A stretch of DNA of 64,000 nt from Monomorium pharaonis. Lineage: Eukaryota > Arthropoda > Insecta > Hymenoptera > Formicidae. Positions 53,201 to 62,127 of this stretch are shown one piece after another. Position 1 is the first letter of the stretch; each line of letters begins with the position of its first letter. A model generated the notes under the pieces. It was not told the DNA's origin, made no database searches, and saw only the letters and a program-made list of their open reading frames with translations. The position numbers and the translations under genes are program-made. The DNA is taken from the NCBI RefSeq assembly GCF_013373865.1, contig NC_050467.1, positions 40,347,132 to 40,411,131 of the forward strand, in the 5' to 3' direction.

Positions 53201-56200
53201 GCGTACCAGCATGAATCCGAAGAAAAACGCGAAACAGCTGGAAAGAATATACACTATCGCAGACGTAATATTATGTTATGAAAGGATGCGCACGTTGGTC
53301 AAGAATGACGATTTAGATTGCTTGGAAAGATATTTATTAAAACTATGAAATATTATATCAACTGTTTATTGAGAAGAAAGAGAAAAAGTGATTGGTTATA
53401 TTTTATTTTTTTGATAAGTTTATGAATAAATTGATCGAATTTCTTCTCTCTGTAATTGAGATTAAAATGAACATTTTGCTTTCGTATACGGATAGTTTGG
53501 TAAATTACTAGGAAGTATTTATGGTAACCATCTTCTCACACGCTACCCTTTGAACTCTCAGGGGGAACATCGCGAACGCACTCCGAACGATTGGGTCTTC
53601 TCGCTTTCTATCATTCCACGGAAACAAGCCCATCGATTTTAAACTCTTCAAATTTATTACAAGTCTAGTCATTGTACAATAAATTGGATACAATTATGCT
53701 TATTAATTTATTATGACAATCTAATGTCTTAATATTAGCATAATCAAATGATTAAGTAGTAATATTCTTGTAGAATGCAAAGGTAATAGTACGTTTTATC
53801 TTTGTCATAATGTCTTTATTAAACCATAATTCTTATCGATATTGTAAATATATGTTCGCACCTAAAGAATAGATTTCTGAAGGAATTCTATTTCTCTCTC
53901 TTTTGTTCATCGTCTGAATGATTGACGTCGACGTATCCTCGAAATCGGACCCGCTTATAATTCACACTTTAACACCTTTTTGTCCACAGCTTCAATCCTG
54001 TTCGCGTTCTCGGACCAGGCGACGGTGAAAAAGATGATCAAGGCGCTACCGCGGGTTGGTGTTGGCATCAAATATGGGATACCTCAGACTAGGTAAGTCA
54101 GATAACTGCCCAGAGGAAGGAAGCGCTTCTGCTGTTGCACGGAAAGATCCAAGGAGATCTCGGAATCTACTTCCAAACATGCTCGTCGCATTCCCTCGTT
54201 TCTTTGTCCCTGTCGGAAAGACGATTCCAGGGACGCATTCGACGCGCTTCTTTCTACAGATATTTATCATTTCCAATATATATTCCGACTATAGGAGCAA
54301 TAAATAAGAATGAGAATGTATTTTAATTATCAGTCACCATCGGTAAATCAAGTGGAGAACAAAGATGAGATAGAGAATATTTTTGGTTAATGATTTGATT
54401 TCAAGCTGCTTTTTAAAAACAATAAAAAGTATCGGTTATATCGTTAATAAGTGATAACATTAAAAATTATCGCCACACACAAGTATTTTTTTACATTTTA
54501 TTATACATTTAGTTTATTACATGTGTACTATCTTTAGCACGCACATGTTGTAAATTTTTTTAAAAAATTAGTATAATATTTTTACACGGTAGGAAATATA
54601 ATGCATTATTTATTAAGCGTACATAATGCATATATGATTCTCTTATTATTTTATTATATGCAAATGTCATTGAATTCTAAACTGAATGTACATTAAAAAA
54701 TGAAACTCTGTACACAGCAATAGCGCTTTTATTATTTTACATATATATATATTGCCAGGCATATTGTTTTATTATTTATATTTTAATTATTTTATTTTAA
54801 TTACTTACGTTTTTCCTTACTAAAACAAATATGTATAATATCTGAAAGAATAAAAATATAGCTATATGAGCAAGCGTAGGAAGGAAAGTAAGGGCGCAAA
54901 ATTCGTCCCTGCGTGAAGCTCCATGTCTTTCTCGTATTGTGGTGTCGCAAGCACCAAAAAGAGATTCTTGCAGGACAAAGTCTTATAGGCAGACAGGAGT
55001 TGGCGGCAAGAACAGAGGTTCGCGTATCCGCGCATCGACCCATCCATTAGAACGTTCCTATATACGAGATAGTCGGCAAGAAGAATACATCGGCCATAAA
55101 TATACGACGGCAAACTCTGACGTTCTCCTTCTGACTGAAAGAGAGAAAATTTTTAACTAACCGAAATAATTCGTCGCTATATAAAACGCGAATTTATTTC
55201 GTGACGTATGAGAAATTGTATTTATTTATGAAAAGTTTTTCAGTTAATTAGCGTGTCGTATTATTTAATTTTTTCGAAGAAATATTACAATTATTAATTG
55301 TTCGATTAATTTTAAACAAATTGCATAATAATCGTAATGAATTATATATTTAGATCTTTTATTGCAGCTTTAATTATATTGAGATAATCAATATTAAGAA
55401 GTCTTAAATGTTTATTTTTATCGACCGCAAATATCTTTCATTCATATTTCATGCAATGAACATAATAATATTCTATGCTTTTGTAGAATTTGATAAGAAT
55501 TGTTGATAAGAATTATTATATATGACAGTGTACTTGGATAATTTAAATTAATTTAGGTATTACAGGATCGCACTTGTAAAACAAATGAGACTGTGATACG
55601 CTATTATAAATATATACATATTTAATATAGCTATCTTACACAATATATTTCATTAAATATTATACAATTTTAATTAGTAGAGGATAAATATGATATTCTC
55701 TAGCGATCTATATATATATATAGTTTTAATAAACATGCTTGAAATACAACATATATGAAATGCAGCTGTCATATATAAATATATTTACAAAAAAAGTCTT
55801 ACATAGCCTCAAGATATCGAGGATATCATTTGCATAAGACACGCGCGCGCGTTTATATATTTATTTATTAAGTCAAATATAAAGAAAACCTTTTCTCGAT
55901 CAAGTCCAGTTCTTTAAACCTAATAATAATTTGTGTAAATTTTTATTATTTATGAACTTATGTGTGAATCTATTCATTAATGTGTCTGAGTAATTATAGA
56001 TGTTTTTTTACCATATTAATTACATATTAATTTATATTTACTTATCGTGAACATTAATCTACTCCACGAATAACGTGAATCGAATGTAGGGTAGGTTTAA
56101 AATCTTGATCATACGGTTTATGTATGTATTTCACGCACGTTTATTTTAATTACATATACGCAATCGCTAAAAAGAATTTAACCAATAATACATCCCGAAG

Positions 56201-59200
56201 TTTTCAGATAAAAAAACGATTACATTTTGTTTCGACATTTATGCTTCGAGAAATGCAGCGGGGCAGCACTTTGCTGGCCGCCGATCGCACTGGAAGTTTT
56301 CATGCTCGCATGAAATTTACGCGGGATGAATCCGAGGGATTGAATTTATGCGTCCGGTCGTGTGCCCTCCTTTAACGTCGGAAGGACGGACGCCCGTTAA
56401 AGTCTCCCGTATAAATCCTAAATCAGCGATCCTCGCGTTCGTAAAGACGCGCGACGGACTTTATGGCGAGAACGCAGAAGTGCTGGTGAGCGCATCTTGA
56501 CGTAATTGCCCTTGCGAATTGAGCCTGACCCACCGTCTTAACTGGATATCAAAGCTGATGCACCGCGCGTTTGATTCGGCAATTAAAGCTGCTGAGAAGT
56601 GACACGTCTCGCAATACGGCCCACAATCTGACACGCAATCACGCCAGCAAATTATTTTGGCGGCAAACCATAAGTCGTCTTGTTTCGATTGTGTATATAC
56701 TTCATTGTTCGCGCGTGTAGCTTCGATACGGATTTAAACATATGCATGTAGATGCTCTCATTTCCATATGTCTACGTAAGCCTCTATACACTTCGGCTTA
56801 ACGAGCAGAGATATGGACGTTTTAAATGCTAGTGGTAAAAATAGGTTGAGGTGAAATTTATGTTGATACATGAAGTCGATAATAATATCGTTGACAACTG
56901 AGACGCTGTCATTCAAACAAGTTAAAAATCGAGCACAATTGTTACTTCGCCTTAGATATTCATTAAAATAATTAAAGTGAGTTAATTAGAAAATAATCTG
57001 CTAGAAACAACTTGCGTTACATTTTTTGCTAGTTGTAACTATTTTATACATTTTAATAAGAAAAATATGTGGTCGATTGTTATCTTGGCCACTTTTTTTG
57101 GAGAAAACTACTTTTAATTTTTTAAAATCTTTTTAATTGACTTGTGTCATTGACTATTTTTTTTTTGCTTGCAAATAATAATTAAGTTAATTAGTTTAAT
57201 GAACAAGAAAGTAAAAATGTGGCTCTTGTACCTTTTCTACATTGATTAATTCAATTGATGAGCTTGATTAAGTAATTATTAATAATATATTTTAAATATG
57301 AATCCGTGGCTGCTGGTAATTGGTGAATTTCATGTATTTTACAGGCGGGCGTCGTTGATGTCACCGCGACAGTTGATGAGAAGTTCTAACATGACTCAAA
57401 AGTGGCAGCGCCGGGAGATATCCAACTTTGAGTATCTAATGTTCCTGAACACAATCGCTGGTAAGTATATCTCTACCTTAGACAAATATGAAACGCGATC
57501 GAGGCCGGTGGTCGGTCGATTCTGCGCTTGGAGAGTATCGACCGGAGAAAGGAGCGAAGACGCCGGGCTTTTTTATGGGCGCACACGGGCGAATGGAGTC
57601 TGTCGTGGTGCATTAGGGATGTTCTCAATCAGCCCTGTGTTCCGTTAGCTACCCCATGCGAGTAATCCCAACCTCGTGGACCCCGGTAATCCTCTCCCGA
57701 GGGACCCGCCACCGCGCGCCCCCGTCGTCCGCCTCCTGCGTCGCTGAGGGCGAAATGGCGGTCGCGTCTTTGTTTCTCATCGGTTTAATATCGGGCTCCC
57801 TCGCGCGCGCTCATCGAACCAAATCACGAAACTCGAGACACGCCGTTTGCCGGCCTCGTGCGCGCTTTTTAACGAGACAGTTCGGACTCTTGACGAGTCA
57901 CGGGGAGCCTCGGTATCACCTTTTTGCTCGGTCCTTTACAAGCGCGCTCTCTTTTTCTCGGTTATACGCGAGATTTAATGATACCTACACGCAAAGCGTG
58001 CGTTCCCGCTCATTGTGCTTTTATTACCCGCGCGCACGATAGAACAATTTATCTTTAATTTCACGGAAGAGAGGATTCAACGTGTGCACCATTTGTCTTC
58101 CATGTTACACGCGGGAGGCCTAGGAGAAACAAACGTATCATCAAACGATTCTCCTCGCTCGCCGCGAGGTTCATCGGCTCCGTAGAGTGATCGATCCTCA
58201 CTCTCCCCAGGCGAAGTTCCCTGCCGATGATGCTCGTCGGGCCGCGCACGATAGCATTTGCCGATCTCGTCGTCGCCGCGACGGTGGTATTAACCGGCGG
58301 TACCGGCCGCGATTCTTGTAAACGAGTCGGTTAGCCGCTCGCCCGAGCAATCGCGCCGTATAAGTTATACACCGGGCCGCACGTCGGATTTATGCTCACC
58401 CACGCCCGCGCGCGGTCGGCCGGCTTAATGACGCCGATGAGCACGGACGCGTAATTATTCGCATTTTGGCGCAGTCCGCCGCGAGCCGCCCGGGGGTGGC
58501 CGCCGCAGCCCGCGTATTTACGAGGGTTATATATTAATTGCTCGAATAAATAGCCGTGGGTACCGGAGCGCGTTCCTCTGCCTCGTGTAACGTCGAGACC
58601 GACGTCGGGAACCGTCTCTCCGGCGGCGAAAGAAAGAGAGAGAGAGAGAGAGAGAGACTCGAGATACGAAAACGAACCGGTCCGCGCCATGCCGCGCCGA
58701 GCCGGTCCGCGCTCCCGCATCCACGATCAGTCGCGCGGTTTTATTTGCTCTTCGCGCGCGTCGGTTTATTAAAAATTAATGACAGCGAATCCGATGTAAA
58801 TACGATAGCCCGTCGCCGCGCGGCGCGTTGTACAGGGCGAATCGCACGGAACGATCGTTCGAGACGGTCGTCGATCGATGAATGCTCCTTCGAAATAAGA
58901 GCCGCGCGTTTCTTAAGTGTCGGATATTCACTTCGTATCCGCGTTCGTGTGATTGCGCGTTGCACTTTGCCGACGTCCCTTTATTGCCGAAAAACGCTTT
59001 GTAGCGCTCTACGTGGATCACCCTGTGCAAGATGCGTGACAGCCTGATCTTCCTCTTGATATAATTGCTTTGGTCACATCCCGCGGTGTCGCGAATATTT
59101 TAAATGCTCGGTTTAAAATACTTGGCATGTCAACTATTGTGCTCAATAAAGAAGAAAACGCAAGATTTATTACTGAATAAAAAAAAAATTATTAAAAACA

Positions 59201-62072
59201 AAAAATGTGGAGCATAAATGGAACTCGGAATATAATAACGTAACGTACGCACACGCAGAAAGTACCGGCGTATCTTCGTATATCTGTCGCATTTATTTCT
59301 CAAGATGTATGCAACTCGCTTTATACACGCCGAACTACGGACCTTTCGTCCCAGGTAGTTGCCAACAGGTCGTCGCCTTCGTTTTCGATCGTATCTAGGC
59401 TGGTCCTGCTTTGCAGTGAATTATTGCCGAGGACGCGCAGCGACAGCGCGATAAAGCAACCGACCGATCCGTTCGCACACAAACTCGGTGTAAACATCGA
59501 CTGCCCGGCAATATCGGAATAAATACTCGACGTCCTAATTTTTACGACTCTCTCAATTGCCGTTAAATTACGCATTATGTTAAATTCGGAAAAACCGGCT
59601 TTAGGGAGGCGGTATCATCTTGTAAGTCATAGTTGCTACGCTGTGAATTAAGCAACGATTTTAATTACGAATCGGGTCTTAATTTATGAATCAGTTTCGC
59701 AAAATTGCAAAAGATTCGTAATTTGATACTGTCATTTTATTGCGCTTTGTAATTTTTTCGAATATTGTTTATATTTTTTTACTAGTGAAGCGTAGAATTC
59801 GGGAGGGAAAAGCACAAGGGTAAGGTCTGATGTCCTTAAGGCGAAGCAGAAGGCAGTACGTGTGTGCGTTTATGTCACGGACATTCCGCTGTCGAGGCGC
59901 GTTCCTCGAGCGTTCACTCACGCCGACGCTACCATTAATAATCACTTTGATGCATAACGCGGCCTCGCTATTATTTACGCACTGCCGTCGCTCGCGCGGC
60001 GCCCACGATTTACGGTCGCATTGTCGAGACGCGGTGGGACTTATGCAGCGGTCGGCCGCGGTACGACTTTACAGTTACGTAGAGCCCTTTTTCGCCAGGG
60101 GAATTAAATATCTGGCGAACTTCTTAGAGACGGTCTCGGGCCATCTCTTTCTTTTTGCGGAAACGTGTCGCACACTGAAATATAGATAATAGTGAAAGTA
60201 TTAATGCGAAGCAATATGTTATTTGCGAAATATCAAAATCCGACGTTTCACACTTCTATCCTGTACTATTATCTTGCCATTAAATTTGTTAAACGACGCG
60301 TTGCACTTGCAGATTTAACGCAAGTCGATTACTTCCTCGCTTGTAACTATCTAATCGCTTCCGTTGCGCGATTATCACGAGTGGGAACATTTCGCGTGCT
60401 ATGCCGCCAAATAGGACCGCAAAAAGAAAGAAAGAGGCAAGCAGCGAAGCGAGGGAGGACGATGACACACGTGTATCCGTCACGAGGGCGCCGAGTGACA
60501 AACTCGCTGACGTGCTTTAATTAGCGACAGGGAAAGAGATTAGAACTCAGCCTTGGGACCGCGCTGCCGTCACTAATGCATTTCGGGATGGGATTCCGTG
60601 GGGGTTCACGGGGAGGAAGCGAAAGCACACACGAGTAAGACCTCTAGGAGTGACAATTTCAGGAGCGATTAGCCGTCACGCTCTGAGTTATGCGCTTACT
60701 AAACGGCGCGCCGCGCCCCATTGAGCCGCACGGCGCGTTTTTCGTAAAAATAGAATCCCGGCGCGGTCTCGTGGCCGCTTTCGTCGCCCTTAGCCTAACA
60801 GCGGGGGTGCGAGATAGATAGGAGTGACCGTGGCTCCTGAGACTCAGGGTCAGGCCAAGGAAAAAAAAGTAGGCTGGTGATTATCCGCATTAAAAATCAA
60901 GATCCTCTCGTCTATTCTCAGCGATATGTACGAGGAATTTAATTTAAGCACTTACCACCCGTCCCGACTTCCTCGTTCGTTTTTTTGTCTTAAGACGCTC
61001 AGCGATGATTTAGGTCGTGTGAGGAAGAGAAGAGGATACATACGTGGCCTTAAATTAAAAGAATCTTGCGTTTTTGCTTCAGTATTTATCGACGATGCGG
61101 AACATGACGATTTAATCTAGAAATGAGTTGAAAGTTCTTCTTGATTTTGACGGAAAAAATTTCTATTTTTTCAGGCCGCACGTACAATGACTTGAACCAG
61201 TATCCTGTATTTCCTTGGGTATTAACCAACTACGAAACGAAGGAACTTGATCTTAGTTTACCGAGCAATTATCGAGACTTGTCTAAGGTATGTACTCAGC
61301 GAATCTGCATGTAACGACGAAAGAAAAGTATTCTGTTAATTTTGTTCTCTTCAACACAAGTCACATTTGTTGCTTGAGATGCAGCAAAATTTTTAGAACA
61401 AACAACTAAAGAACGTTTGTACATTTCACAGCCAATTGGCGCATTGAATCCGAACAGAAGAGCTTATTTCGAGGAGCGCTTCCAGAGTTGGGAACACGAC
61501 ACTATACTGCCCTTCCATTACGGCACGCATTATTCTACGGCGGCTTTTGTCTTAAATTGGATGATACGAGTGGTAAGTCTCTTATTACTTTGCGAAAATA
61601 ATACGCTTGATATTATTTAACTTCGCTTCTCGTTTACGGCTGTAAAAAGAGATATCTTTATAACGATTACTACCTGAATTTAATAAAGATAGAAGGATTG
61701 ATTAATCCGTATTTATTTGCATGACAGAAGCATTCGTTAAATAAAAATATATTAATTAGTGTGAAATATTAATCACATCATTTCCTTTGTCGAGATTAAA
61801 TCGAAGTTTAATGCAGGATGTAGAACTGGGTCTTTATTCATTTTATGGGTATATAATTAGCTTCCAATCGCTGATTTTTGGTCTTTTCTCTTACGAAGCG
61901 TGTCCAGTCCGCACCATAAATTTAAGCGACACTTTTAGTACTGCGTGCACGCTAATTTGGGGGCGTCGGAACGCCCTCGTGCCAAAGACGCCCGCCTTCT
62001 CGTTAAATATACACATTTGTTTTCTGCTGCATTTCCTCGTTCACTTGAAATTCAGAACCTAACTGGAAAACG

Positions 62073-62127
<55 letters not shown>

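Larger units (their letters stand above)
51726..53989 (+). other. Neurobeachin intron, 2.26 kb
   Basis: A (GA)n repeat lies at 51785-51807 and a MITE at 52166-52494. The rest is mixed composition with no exon or RNA gene seen. Confidence 0.85.

Noticed and set aside
57461..57648. Extension of the BEACH-start exon past its donor
   Set aside because: The frame stays open but family similarity stops exactly at the GTAAGT donor, and BEACH resumes at 61175.
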